A stretch of 64,000 nt of DNA. It comes from Arcicella rosea (GTDB lineage Bacteria > Bacteroidota > Bacteroidia > Cytophagales > Spirosomataceae). The notes under the pieces were generated by a model that was given only the letters and a program-made list of their open reading frames with translations, had not been told where the DNA came from and searched no databases. The stretch is from the NCBI RefSeq assembly GCF_014204325.1, contig NZ_JACHKT010000020.1, positions 1 to 64,000 on the forward strand, given 5' to 3'. The translations under genes and the position numbers were made by a program. This document shows positions 9,295 to 18,327 of the stretch, piece by piece (position 1 is the first letter of the stretch; each line of letters opens with the position of its first letter).

Positions 9295-10419
9295 ATGCAG
9301 GATTATACTAATTACACAATAAAAGACTTCATTTTAGATGATTCTTTTTGCCGATGGGTACTCAGAAATGCTTCTGAAGATGCAGTTTTTTGGGAAAAAT
9401 GGACTCAAGAGCATCCTCAACATGCTGAGGTTGTTGCTGATGCTTGTGACTTAATTAAAAAAGTACGTGATGCACAAGATAATTTATCTGAAAATGAATT
9501 GCGTGAAGAATTAAAGCGTTTGACAAAAAGCAGAAAAGAAATGGATGCTAGTCAAGTTGCTGTTAAAACAACACCAAAATTGTCATTGGCTTGGTTATGG
9601 AAAGTGGCGGCAATACTTGTTATAAGTATTGCTGGATTTGTTTTCTATCTATCAAAATATTCTTCTTTCCCTTTTGGGAATTATTATTCAGCTTATCAAC
9701 AGCGTGTTGAAAGTAAGAAAGATTTATTTCAAGAAGTACTCAATGATGATAAAACACCTAAAGTTGTAAGTCTTCCAGATGGCAGTAAAATAATTTTGAA
9801 AATGGGTAGCCGTGTGAGCTTTCCTAAAGTTTTTTCAGAGAAACGACGTGATGTTTATCTGAGTGGAGAGGCTTTTTTTGATGTGGTGAAGGATCCGACA
9901 AAACCTTTTGTGGTTTATGCGAATGAACTCGCTACAAAAGTTTTAGGGACAAGTTTTACGATTAGTTCTTATGAAAAAGATAAAGAAGTAAAGGTAATTG
10001 TTAAAACGGGACGAGTATCCGTATTTTCATTGAATAAAGAACAAGAACCAGCCGAACAATTACTGACAGAAGAAGCCGAATTGATACTTACTCCAAATCA
10101 ACAAGTGGTATTTAATCGTAATGAAAACCGTTTGAAACGCTCTCTTGTAGCCATTCCTGAACCAATAAAACCTATTTCAACTGTTCACAAATCCTTAATA
10201 TTCGACCGTACACCTATTAGTCAGGTATTTGATTCACTCGAAGAAATTTATGGTATTTCTATTACCTATGATAATGAATTATTATTGAAATGTCAGCTTA
10301 CGGCGGAGTTAGAAAAAGGAAAACTCTTCGAAATGTTAGACCTAATCTGTAAAGCTATTGAAGCCCGATATGAGCTAATCGACGGTCAGGTAGTAGTTTA
10401 TGGAAAAAGATGTAATTAA
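9295..10419 (+). CDS. FecR-family anti-sigma factor
   Basis: A 374-residue single-pass inner-membrane protein. The cytoplasmic N-terminus (1-100) would hold the sigma factor; one membrane helix lies at about 101-119 (LWKVAAILVISIAGFVFYL). The periplasmic FecR domain (about 155-270) has the hallmarks LPDGSKIIL, VYLSGEAFFDV, PFVVYAN and VKVLGTSF-like ATKVLGTSFTISSY. The C-terminal part (about 300-374) resembles the domain that meets the STN domain of the partner receptor (FDRTPISQVFDSLEEIYGI). Start choice: ATG at 9295 directly precedes the conserved N-terminus. It is linked to the sigma gene before it and susC after it. Confidence 0.92.
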   Translation: MQDYTNYTIKDFILDDSFCRWVLRNASEDAVFWEKWTQEHPQHAEVVADACDLIKKVRDAQDNLSENELREELKRLTKSRKEMDASQVAVKTTPKLSLAWLWKVAAILVISIAGFVFYLSKYSSFPFGNYYSAYQQRVESKKDLFQEVLNDDKTPKVVSLPDGSKIILKMGSRVSFPKVFSEKRRDVYLSGEAFFDVVKDPTKPFVVYANELATKVLGTSFTISSYEKDKEVKVIVKTGRVSVFSLNKEQEPAEQLLTEEAELILTPNQQVVFNRNENRLKRSLVAIPEPIKPISTVHKSLIFDRTPISQVFDSLEEIYGISITYDNELLLKCQLTAELEKGKLFEMLDLICKAIEARYELIDGQVVVYGKRCN

Positions 10420-10495
10420 TAAAAAACTCAATTAAAACAACCAAAACTTAATTAACTATGAAATAAAACAATCTACGATTATCAACCCCGAAAAA

Positions 10496-10585
10496 AGCCG
10501 AAGATGCTCCAACATCTCCGGCTTGTATTTCCCCAATTTATTGCTGACAACAACTCCCAACTTTATAAAAGTTGGGCTGAGGGGA
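10496..10585 (+). promoter_or_regulatory. two leader hairpins upstream of susC (possible attenuator)
   Basis: The fecR-susC gap holds two stable hairpins. The first (10496-10523) pairs AGCCG-AAGATG with CATCTCCGGCT with one mismatch. The second (10556-10576) is a perfect 9-bp stem CCCAACTTT/AAAGTTGGG with a 3-nt loop, followed by CTGAGGGGATTTTTT. The T-run is offset by 8 nt from the stem, so it is a weak or conditional terminator at best. Position suggests partial termination or control of susC relative to the regulatory genes. Confidence 0.5.
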
Positions 10586-10622
10586 TTTTTTGCTAAAATT
10601 TTAACAAAAGACCATTCAATTT

Positions 10623-13600
10623 ATGAAAATTTTCACAGAATCAATCAAGATTTTTCTAAAAATCATGCACTTTTCCTTTTACCAGGTTTTATTGATAGTT
10701 ATGTGCAGTACGTTAGCGATTGCACATGAAAACCGTGGACAAGAATTTCTCAATCAAAAGATTACCTTGAAATTAGAAAATAAAGTACTGGAATCTGCCC
10801 TTCGTCAAATCAAGAAGTCTACTTCTGTAGGCTTTATTTACAGTCCACAGATGATTGGGGTCGATAGAACAATCTCAATTAATGTTCAAAATGAATCATT
10901 GAAAGAGGTTTTATCAAAATTATTGACACCGCTAGAAATTTCTTACGAAGTTTCGGGGTCAACAATTGTGCTTAGACATATACCTAAATCAAGTTTAATT
11001 TCATCTCATACGCTTAATTTTTTATCCATTACTTCACAGCTTGAAAAAACGGTGACAGGAACAATTGTTGATGAGAAAAACCAGCCAATGCCCGGCGTAA
11101 ATATTGCTATTAAGGGAACTACAAGAGGAGTGACCTCGCTACCTAATGGTAAATATTCAATCCAAGTCCCAAACGGAAATAATACTTTGGTTTTTTCATT
11201 TGTGGGTTATTTGACACAAGAAATTAGCATCAATAATAGAGCACAGATTGATATAGCGATGAATCTTGATATGAAAGCCTTGGATGAGGTTATAGTAGTA
11301 GGTTATGGCGAACAAAAGAAAGAAAGTGTGGTAGGAGCTATCACCACCGTAAAAGTAAATGATTTGAAATCTGCTGCACCACGTTCGTTGAATAATGTTT
11401 TGGCGGGTAAAGTAGCAGGAGTAATTGCTGTTCAAAGAAGTGGCGAACCAGGTTATGATGATGCTCAATTTTGGATTCGGGGAATCAGTACATTCGGAGC
11501 AGGAGCTTCTCCGCTTGTGCTTGTTGATGGTGTTGAAAGACCAATCAACAACATCGAACCAGAAGAAATCGAAACTTTTTCAGTGCTAAAAGATGCCTCT
11601 GCAACGGCAGTATATGGAATTAGAGGTGCAAATGGTGTAATATTAGTAACTACGAGACGTGGCACAAACGATAAACCTACCATTAGTTTCAAATATGAAA
11701 CAGGCGTAAACTCGGCAACGAGTAAGCCAAAATTGGTAGATGCACCAACCTATCTTGAATTATACAACGAAGCTCAATTAGCCTCAAATCCTAATTATGT
11801 AACACCTTATACACCTGCCGTCATTGAAAAATATAGGTCAGGTGTAGATCCATATTTGTATCCAAATGTTGATTGGTTGGGTTTAATGTTAAAACCAAAT
11901 TCAAAAACAAGAAGAGCAAACTTAAATATTAGCGGTGGTTCGGCTTCGGCGAAATACTTTATTTCGGCTACTTACTACGATGAATCTGGTATTTGGAATG
12001 GCGATAACTTGAATACTTACAATACCAATGCAGGTTTGAAAAGATATAATTTCAGAGCAAATACTGATGTTAAATTAAGCAAGAATACAGAATTGAAATT
12101 AGGGCTTGGTGGTATTTTAATTACTTCTAATTATCCAGGTGGCGGAAGTTCAGCAGCGATTTGGAACGATATTATGTTCAACACGCCCGTTGGTTATTCG
12201 CCAACTTATCCACTTGCTGATAGTAAGTCAGGCTTTGTGTATGGTGGTGTAAACGGAATTACTAATCCATATACTTCTTTAACAGGAAAAGGCTTTGCTA
12301 CCGAATGGCGAAATAATATTCAATCAGATATTACAATCAATCATGATTTATCAAACTTGGTGAATGGCTTGAAGGTTTCAGGAAAGTTTGCATTTGATGG
12401 CTATAATTTCCATAATATTCAAAGAACCAGAGCCAATGTTGATACTTATATTGCTACTGGAAGAGCCGCTGATAGTTCATTGATACTGAACAAATTTGTG
12501 ACTGGGAATGCAGATTTAGCTTTTGCTAAGTCATCAGGAGGAAATAGAAGAATATATATGCAAGCGAATCTTAACTATGATAAAACGATTGGCAATCATT
12601 CAATCAGCGGGCTTGTGTTGTACAATCAACAGGATTATCAAAGTGCAGATGCTAATGATGCAATCAGTTCTTTACCTTCAAGATTACAAGGTTTGGTTGG
12701 GCGTATCTCGTATAGTTATAAATCAAAATACTTCTTTGAATATAATGCTGGTTATAATGGCTCTGAAAACTTTGAAAAAGGTAAACGTTTCGGTTATTTC
12801 CCTGCTTATGCAGTAGGTTGGATTATCTCGCAAGAACCTTTTTTCCATAATAATTTATGGTTACAATATTTGAAACTAAGAGGTTCTTACGGACATAAAG
12901 GAAATGACCAAATTGGTGGACGAAGATTTGCTTATTTGACGACAGTAGGTGGAGGAAACGGTGAATATAGATTCGGTATTGATGCTAATAATATTTTTGG
13001 TGGTAGAGGTGAAGACCAATGGGGAGCCGACCTTACTTGGGAAAAAGAAGTAGAAACAAACCTAGGACTAGAAGTGCGTTTTTTAAGAGGATTTTATTTA
13101 CAAGCAGATGTTTTCAAAAGACACCGTACTGGAATTTTTATGCAAAGAAATTCACTTCCAGCCATTATGGGACTTCAAAATAATCCTTGGGGAAATATCG
13201 GAGAGTTTGAAAATAAAGGGGTTGACGGTAGTTTAGAGTACAATAAAAAAATAGGAAGTGTAAGCCTTGCTTTAAGAGGAAATGTAACATACACTAAAAA
13301 TAAACTATTGAATGATGACGCTCCAGATTGGAAATACACTTATCAAAATAGAAGAGACAAGCGTTATCAACAACCTTTTGGTTTAATTGCTGAAGGATTG
13401 TTTACCAGTGAAGAAGAGATTAAAAACTCACCAACTCAAACATTTGGTGCTGTGCGTGTTGGTGATATTAAATACAAGGATTTCAACGGAGATGGTATCG
13501 TAGATTCATTTGATGAAGTAGCTATTGGTAATCCTTCTACTCCGGGGACAATGTATGGTTTTGGTTTTACTGTTGGCTATAAAGGTTTTGATGTTTCTGC

Positions 13601-14027
13601 TTTCTTTCAAGGTGCACAAACGATGGATTTTATGCTTGGTGGAACAGGATGGTTTCCCTTTGTTGAGGGTGGAATTCGTGGAAACGTAAATGCTAATGCT
13701 GTAAACCGTTGGACGCCCGAAAACCCAAGTCAAGATGTGATTTTCCCAAGACTTTCCTTTGGCCCTAATAATAACAATTATCGTTCTTCTACTTGGTGGC
13801 AAAGAGACGCTAGTTATCTACGATTGAAATCGGCAGAAATCGGTTATACGCTTCCTAAAAAACTGACTAAAAAGCTGAATGTAAACACTTTTAGAGTGTA
13901 TGTTGCAGGATTTAACTTGCATACTTGGAGTGGCTTTACTTTCTGGGATCCAGAATTGGGTGATGGAAGAGGTTCTGTATATCCTATTCAAAAGAATTTT
14001 AATGTAGGTGTAAATATCAATTTGTAG
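10623..14027 (+). CDS. SusC/RagA-family TonB-dependent transporter with N-terminal STN domain
   Basis: A 1134-residue outer-membrane transporter. Order: signal peptide (up to about residue 34), STN domain (about 45-118), carboxypeptidase-regulatory-like beta domain (143-216, VTGTIVDEKNQPMPGVNIAIKG), the SusC signature DEVIVVGYG (221-229), plug (230-345), and barrel to the C-terminus ending GVNINL. The STN domain marks it as a signal transducer that talks to the FecR protein encoded just upstream. With the SusD lipoprotein that follows it would form the lid-and-barrel import complex for an oligomeric nutrient such as a glycan or peptide. No glycoside hydrolase, sulfatase or peptidase gene is adjacent, so the substrate is unknown. 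Met15 (10665) is an alternative start giving a shorter signal peptide. Confidence 0.95.
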   Translation: MKIFTESIKIFLKIMHFSFYQVLLIVMCSTLAIAHENRGQEFLNQKITLKLENKVLESALRQIKKSTSVGFIYSPQMIGVDRTISINVQNESLKEVLSKLLTPLEISYEVSGSTIVLRHIPKSSLISSHTLNFLSITSQLEKTVTGTIVDEKNQPMPGVNIAIKGTTRGVTSLPNGKYSIQVPNGNNTLVFSFVGYLTQEISINNRAQIDIAMNLDMKALDEVIVVGYGEQKKESVVGAITTVKVNDLKSAAPRSLNNVLAGKVAGVIAVQRSGEPGYDDAQFWIRGISTFGAGASPLVLVDGVERPINNIEPEEIETFSVLKDASATAVYGIRGANGVILVTTRRGTNDKPTISFKYETGVNSATSKPKLVDAPTYLELYNEAQLASNPNYVTPYTPAVIEKYRSGVDPYLYPNVDWLGLMLKPNSKTRRANLNISGGSASAKYFISATYYDESGIWNGDNLNTYNTNAGLKRYNFRANTDVKLSKNTELKLGLGGILITSNYPGGGSSAAIWNDIMFNTPVGYSPTYPLADSKSGFVYGGVNGITNPYTSLTGKGFATEWRNNIQSDITINHDLSNLVNGLKVSGKFAFDGYNFHNIQRTRANVDTYIATGRAADSSLILNKFVTGNADLAFAKSSGGNRRIYMQANLNYDKTIGNHSISGLVLYNQQDYQSADANDAISSLPSRLQGLVGRISYSYKSKYFFEYNAGYNGSENFEKGKRFGYFPAYAVGWIISQEPFFHNNLWLQYLKLRGSYGHKGNDQIGGRRFAYLTTVGGGNGEYRFGIDANNIFGGRGEDQWGADLTWEKEVETNLGLEVRFLRGFYLQADVFKRHRTGIFMQRNSLPAIMGLQNNPWGNIGEFENKGVDGSLEYNKKIGSVSLALRGNVTYTKNKLLNDDAPDWKYTYQNRRDKRYQQPFGLIAEGLFTSEEEIKNSPTQTFGAVRVGDIKYKDFNGDGIVDSFDEVAIGNPSTPGTMYGFGFTVGYKGFDVSAFFQGAQTMDFMLGGTGWFPFVEGGIRGNVNANAVNRWTPENPSQDVIFPRLSFGPNNNNYRSSTWWQRDASYLRLKSAEIGYTLPKKLTKKLNVNTFRVYVAGFNLHTWSGFTFWDPELGDGRGSVYPIQKNFNVGVNINL

Positions 14028-14111
14028 CACTAGTTAAATAGTAAAATAAAAGAAATACTATCTGTTGAAATGTTTAGAAAACAGGTGATTCCTTCTAAAA
14101 AGAATAAAAAG

Positions 14112-15881
14112 ATGAAAAAACTATCCATATTATCTTTTGCTGTATTGAGTGTTTTTTGTTTCTCTTGCAGTGACTATCTGGACAAACAACCAGATGATAT
14201 GTTGACGATTAATGATGTTTTTGCAAAAAGACTAGAAGCCGAGAAATACTTGGCAAGTATTTATAGCTTTTTACCCGACGAAGCTGGCCCTTATGATAAC
14301 CTTTCGCCTATTTCAGATGAAGCGGATTTCGTGTGGACGGGTATTGGAGCAAATAATATCAACACTGGCAACTGGTCGCCTACATCTATTCCTTATAACC
14401 CTTATACTAATTACTACAAAGCTATTAGGTCGGCATCGGTATATATCAATCAAGTAGAGAAATGCCTTGAATGTGAAACCGTAACACCAGGCATTAATAT
14501 AAGAACCAAAGCGGAGGCTCGTGCTTTAAGAGCATACTATTATTTCTTATTGATTCGTCAGTATGGACCAGTAGTAATTTTACCAGAAATTATTCCTGTT
14601 GATGCTTCTAATAATGATACGCAATTACCAAGAAATTCTTATGAAGAATGTGTAAAGTATATTACTGCTGAGTTGGATTTGGCTGCAAAAGAACTTCCTG
14701 CTGTTCAGACTAATGTTAGAGAGTACGGACGTATGGATCAACGAGCAGTAATGGCGATAAAAGCTAGAGTATTGTTGTATGGTGCAAGTCCATTATTTAA
14801 CGGCAATAACCAAGATTTTGAAGATTTTAAAAATGCGAAAGATGGTAAAAAATTAATTAGCAATACTTATGATGCCAACAAATGGAAATTAGCCGCTGAT
14901 GCCGCAAAAGCTGTAATTGACATGATGCCAACTGGTTTGTATAAAAAAATGGATGCAAATGGACAGTTAAATCCTTTGACTTCCTATCGTGATTTATTTG
15001 TTGACCGTTGGAACAGCGAAGTTATTTGGGCTAGACCAAGTACTCGTACTAATGAGTTTACACAACATGCGGCACCTCGCCAAATGAAAGGTTGGAATGG
15101 TTTAGGAATTACCCAACAAATGGTTGATGCTTATCACATGAACAATGGAAAGTTGATTAACGAATCTGGTTCTGGTTATGTTGAGTCTGGTTTTTCTACG
15201 GCTAATACAAAATACACTAAAGTAGGCGATTGGAATATGTACCTCAACAGAGAGCCACGTTTTTATGTATCTGTATTGTATAATCATGACGAATGGCCTT
15301 TTAGTGGGAGTTCTTCATACACGCCAATTCAATTGTATGCAACAGGACTTTCTGGAAGAAATGGCTCGCATGATCATACCGAAACGGGTTATCTTTTAAC
15401 CAAATTTGTCAGTGCCGATAGCGATGTTCCCAATGGTCGTTATACGCAACAAGCATGGATATTTTTCAGATTGGGCGAAATGTATTTGAATTATGCCGAA
15501 GCCTTGAATGAGTATAGTGCTGGAAATGCAGATATAGCAAAGTATGTAAATTTAATTCGTGAAAGAGCTGGACTTCCAGCTTTGCCTACTGGTTTAAGCC
15601 AAGCGGAGATGCGTCAAAAAATTCAACATGAAAGAAGAATAGAATTAGCCTTTGAAGGGCATCGAGTATTTGATGTTCGTAGATGGAGAATTGCTGATGC
15701 AACCCAAGGCGGGCCAATGTATGGAATGAATGTTAATAAAGGAACAAATTTCAATGATGCTGATTTCTATCAAAGAGTAGTATTTGAAACTCGTGTTTTC
15801 CAGAAAAAGCATTACTTCTGGCCAATTCAACAATCAGAAATTGATAGAAATAGACAAATGATACAAAACCCCGGATGGTAA
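14112..15881 (+). CDS. SusD/RagB-family nutrient-binding outer-membrane lipoprotein
   Basis: The surface-exposed partner of the SusC transporter. I chose ATG 14112, not the upstream 14070, because it starts a clean lipoprotein signal MKKLSILSFAVLSVFCFSC, with the lipidated Cys within FSCSDYLDK. The N-terminal SusD-like domain with TPR helices includes EARALRAYYYFLLIRQYGPV; the C-terminal RagB/SusD domain has RLGEMYLNYAEALNEY and HERRIELAFEGHRVFDVRRW, then the terminal region FWPIQQSEIDRN. Length (about 589 aa) is normal. It follows susC by 84 nt and ends at a terminator about 80 nt later, so it is the last gene of the locus. Confidence 0.95.
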   Translation: MKKLSILSFAVLSVFCFSCSDYLDKQPDDMLTINDVFAKRLEAEKYLASIYSFLPDEAGPYDNLSPISDEADFVWTGIGANNINTGNWSPTSIPYNPYTNYYKAIRSASVYINQVEKCLECETVTPGINIRTKAEARALRAYYYFLLIRQYGPVVILPEIIPVDASNNDTQLPRNSYEECVKYITAELDLAAKELPAVQTNVREYGRMDQRAVMAIKARVLLYGASPLFNGNNQDFEDFKNAKDGKKLISNTYDANKWKLAADAAKAVIDMMPTGLYKKMDANGQLNPLTSYRDLFVDRWNSEVIWARPSTRTNEFTQHAAPRQMKGWNGLGITQQMVDAYHMNNGKLINESGSGYVESGFSTANTKYTKVGDWNMYLNREPRFYVSVLYNHDEWPFSGSSSYTPIQLYATGLSGRNGSHDHTETGYLLTKFVSADSDVPNGRYTQQAWIFFRLGEMYLNYAEALNEYSAGNADIAKYVNLIRERAGLPALPTGLSQAEMRQKIQHERRIELAFEGHRVFDVRRWRIADATQGGPMYGMNVNKGTNFNDADFYQRVVFETRVFQKKHYFWPIQQSEIDRNRQMIQNPGW

Positions 15882-15960
15882 AAAATATTAACCTAAATAA
15901 CTATGAATGACGCAAGATGAATAGGTGTTTTAGCACAATTTGTTTTGTAATGAATGACTT

Positions 15961-15995
15961 AGCCCAAACGATTGATAATTGTTTGGGCTTTTGTA
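15961..15995 (+). terminator. terminator of the susCD locus
   Basis: A 9-bp perfect stem AGCCCAAAC/GTTTGGGCT (15961-15969 with 15981-15989) is followed by TTTTG. It lies downstream of susD and before the convergent beta-lactamase gene. Confidence 0.8.
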
Positions 15996-16020
15996 TTAAA
16001 TCGTGTACGAATTTTCTTTG

Positions 16021-16914
16021 CTATTTAGCGACGAAGTAATCACAAGCTAATTTTGAAATATCTGCAATGATTTTTTCATTACTTTCTGTATTTTCTTTAG
16101 AATTGGTTACGAAAACACTGATGGCAAAATGTTTGCCATTGGGTAAAGTAACTATTCCAATGTCATTTACGGCTGAAGTAATACCTTCTTCATTTGTATC
16201 AGAAGTTCCTGTTTTATGAGCAACTACAGAGCCTTTGGGTACTTGTGCTTGGATTCTCTTTTTTCCCGTTGGCGAATTTGTCATTACTTCCCACAGAAAA
16301 TCAAAATTGGCTTTAGAAGTAATTTTTTTATCGTAAAATAGCTTTAATAAATCCACGGCAGCCATCGGTTTTGTCCAATTGCTAAACTGAACATCCCAAG
16401 CTTTGTGCATATCTTCTTCATTGGCTACGATGGACACTTCTTGAACACCAACTTTGTGGATATAATCATTTACTGTTTTAGTGCCACCAATCAATCTTAA
16501 TAAAATATCACAACCATTATTATCACTTTCACCAACCGTGTATCGAATAATTTCGGCAATGCTTAAAGATACATTCGCAGTTGGATATTTTTCTCTCATC
16601 GGACTCCAAGTATTAGGAAGTAAATCATTTGGTTTGATAAATATCTTTTGATTTAAGCGAAGCTTACCTTTATCTACTTGGTTCAATACTGCCAAAGCAA
16701 TATGAAACTTAAAAACACTTTGTAGAGGATATTGCAGTTCATTATTTACTGTAATACTTTCTTTACTTTCAAATCCATAAATAGCTACTCCGACTGTTGC
16801 TTTTTTACTTTTAATAATTTGTTCAATGTTTGTTTTTAAAACATCTTTTTGGGCAAAAAGCGAAGAGCTAACAATAGTGAAAAGTAAGGATACTGCAAAA
16901 ATTAGTTTGTTCAT
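16021..16914 (-). CDS. bla: class A beta-lactamase, subclass A2 (VEB/PER/CfxA-like)
   Basis: A periplasmic serine hydrolase that opens beta-lactam rings. The 297-residue precursor has a signal peptide (1-21, ending SSLFAQ). Catalytic motifs are intact: S66-V-F-K69, S130-D131-N132, a Glu166/167 region in ANEEDMH, and K234-T-G236. The long omega-loop form NEEDMHKAWDVQ...NWT and the tail TLPNGKHFAISVFVTNSKE are the pattern of Bacteroidota subclass A2 enzymes such as VEB, PER and CfxA. It is the last of three close minus-strand genes and has no insertion sequence or integron next to it, so it looks like a resident chromosomal gene. Spectrum cannot be predicted from this. Confidence 0.93.
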   Translation of the reverse strand: MNKLIFAVSLLFTIVSSSLFAQKDVLKTNIEQIIKSKKATVGVAIYGFESKESITVNNELQYPLQSVFKFHIALAVLNQVDKGKLRLNQKIFIKPNDLLPNTWSPMREKYPTANVSLSIAEIIRYTVGESDNNGCDILLRLIGGTKTVNDYIHKVGVQEVSIVANEEDMHKAWDVQFSNWTKPMAAVDLLKLFYDKKITSKANFDFLWEVMTNSPTGKKRIQAQVPKGSVVAHKTGTSDTNEEGITSAVNDIGIVTLPNGKHFAISVFVTNSKENTESNEKIIADISKLACDYFVAK

Positions 16915-16956
16915 GATTGTTGATTGAAAAGGTTTAAATGGTCAATAGCACCTTGA

Positions 16957-17496
16957 TTACTTTAACAACTCAGCTTTGATTTTTGCAATTTTTGAAGCTA
17001 CTTCTGCTGCGAATTCGCTGTTGGTAATACCTTCGCCTTCTACAAAACTCTTGTTATAACTTGGCAAAGAAAAAGTATCTAATACTTTTCCACCGCTAAA
17101 AGGCATTCTGTTTTTGACAATTTCCATCACACTTGCTCCACCTCTTGGCCCGGGCGAAGTAGACAATAAAAACATCTGTTTATTACCAAATACAGGGCGA
17201 CCTTGAATCATAGAAACCCAATCGAAGATATTTTTGAACGCAGTAGTATAGGCTCCGTTATTTTCAGCGAATGAAATCAACAGAAAATCACTGCTGTCGA
17301 TTTTTTTAGCAAAATCTGTTGCCAATGACGGAATGCCATCTTTTGCCAGTCTGTCCACACTAAACAAAGGCATTTCGTAGTCATTCAAATCTAATATTTC
17401 AATGTCGTGTTCATTGAAGAAAGAAGCAACGTGAGTAACTAATTTTTTATTGATGGAAGCTCTGCTATTACTTCCTGCGAAGGCAAGTATTTTCAT
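16957..17496 (-). CDS. NADPH-dependent FMN reductase family protein
   Basis: A 179-residue flavodoxin-like protein that probably reduces FMN or quinones with NAD(P)H. The N-terminal phosphate-binding loop AGSNSRASINKKL (6-18), a central motif FAENNGAYTTAFKNIFDW (76-93) and the LLSTSPGPRGG loop (110-120) are those of the FMN_red family. It lies 9 nt downstream of the dioxygenase gene and 42 nt before bla on the same strand, so co-transcription is likely, though no shared function is evident. Confidence 0.88.
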   Translation of the reverse strand: MKILAFAGSNSRASINKKLVTHVASFFNEHDIEILDLNDYEMPLFSVDRLAKDGIPSLATDFAKKIDSSDFLLISFAENNGAYTTAFKNIFDWVSMIQGRPVFGNKQMFLLSTSPGPRGGASVMEIVKNRMPFSGGKVLDTFSLPSYNKSFVEGEGITNSEFAAEVASKIAKIKAELLK

Positions 17497-17505
17497 TGTA
17501 AGGAT

Positions 17506-18261
17506 TTATTTATGAGTTGAAATTATATCTTGATTAACATCCACCTTCATCCATTCTGCCCATTGTAATGCTGTTGGCAAAGCAATGTTTGAAAACTCAA
17601 TGTGGATTACTCTTCTTTTCTGATGATTGGTTGTTCTACTTGAACTATGAAGAATTAATGGTTTCATAATCATTACACCGCCTTGCTTTACACAACAAGT
17701 AGTTTCAGTTTCTTTCGTCCAATCAATGTGTTCAGGTCTATAAATTTGCTGATTATGCGATTTCGGGATTACTCTTAATGCACCATTGTTTTCGTTTGTA
17801 TCGTCCAAATGAATTCTTATTGTTACGATATTCTCCAAGATTTCTATGGGAGGCTGAACGGCAAATTGATTTTGTTTTACTGTCCAAGGACCAAAGTTTT
17901 CTATTGCTACTTTCTTATCTACAGAAATCGTTAAATCTTGATGATAAGGAACATACCAATTTGAAGTTTCGGGTTTATCAAAATAAATACTTTTCACCAC
18001 AAAAAAATCCTGCCCAAAAAGTTGGCTGATTAACTGTGTTAGATTTTTATTAAAGATAAGTGATTGTGTAGCAGGAACTTCTTTTAAAAACTGCCTAATA
18101 GCAAATAAATCCGCCGATTTCCTAAAAGTGGCTTTAGATTTGTCGATATTATCAATTACTTTTAATATTTGTGTTACTTCATCTTTGGTGTAGATGTTTT
18201 CAACAATGGTAAATCCTTGTTCTGAAAGTTCTTCTTGGTGAAGATTAAAGATGTTTTCCAT
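17506..18261 (-). CDS. phytanoyl-CoA dioxygenase (PhyH) family protein
   Basis: A 2-oxoglutarate/Fe(II)-dependent oxygenase fold of about 250 residues. The iron triad is visible: His and Asp in PYHQDLTI, and the distal His in LILHSSSRT, followed by the Arg-rich segment QKRRVIHIEF that would bind 2-oxoglutarate. Bacterial PhyH-like proteins act on varied small molecules, so substrate is not assigned. I prefer ATG 18261 (MENIFNLHQ) over 18279, since the six extra residues are not like family N-termini; either is possible. It appears to head a three-gene minus-strand run with the FMN reductase and bla. Confidence 0.85.
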   Translation of the reverse strand: MENIFNLHQEELSEQGFTIVENIYTKDEVTQILKVIDNIDKSKATFRKSADLFAIRQFLKEVPATQSLIFNKNLTQLISQLFGQDFFVVKSIYFDKPETSNWYVPYHQDLTISVDKKVAIENFGPWTVKQNQFAVQPPIEILENIVTIRIHLDDTNENNGALRVIPKSHNQQIYRPEHIDWTKETETTCCVKQGGVMIMKPLILHSSSRTTNHQKRRVIHIEFSNIALPTALQWAEWMKVDVNQDIISTHK

Positions 18262-18327
18262 TTTAATATATCTAAACATAAAATACTTTTCTATACGATA
18301 TTTTGGTACTTTTTCTAAACAATGACC

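Noticed and set aside
10523-10729. Short ORF overlapping the susC start
   Set aside because: It is in another frame to susC, begins inside the leader hairpin region, and is not supported by composition.
8576-15881. Polysaccharide utilisation locus
   Set aside because: SusC/SusD and regulators are present but no carbohydrate-active enzyme is found; calling a PUL would overstate the evidence.
16021-18279. Mobile antibiotic-resistance cassette
   Set aside because: No insertion sequence, integron site or transposase near the beta-lactamase gene; neighbours have the same base composition.
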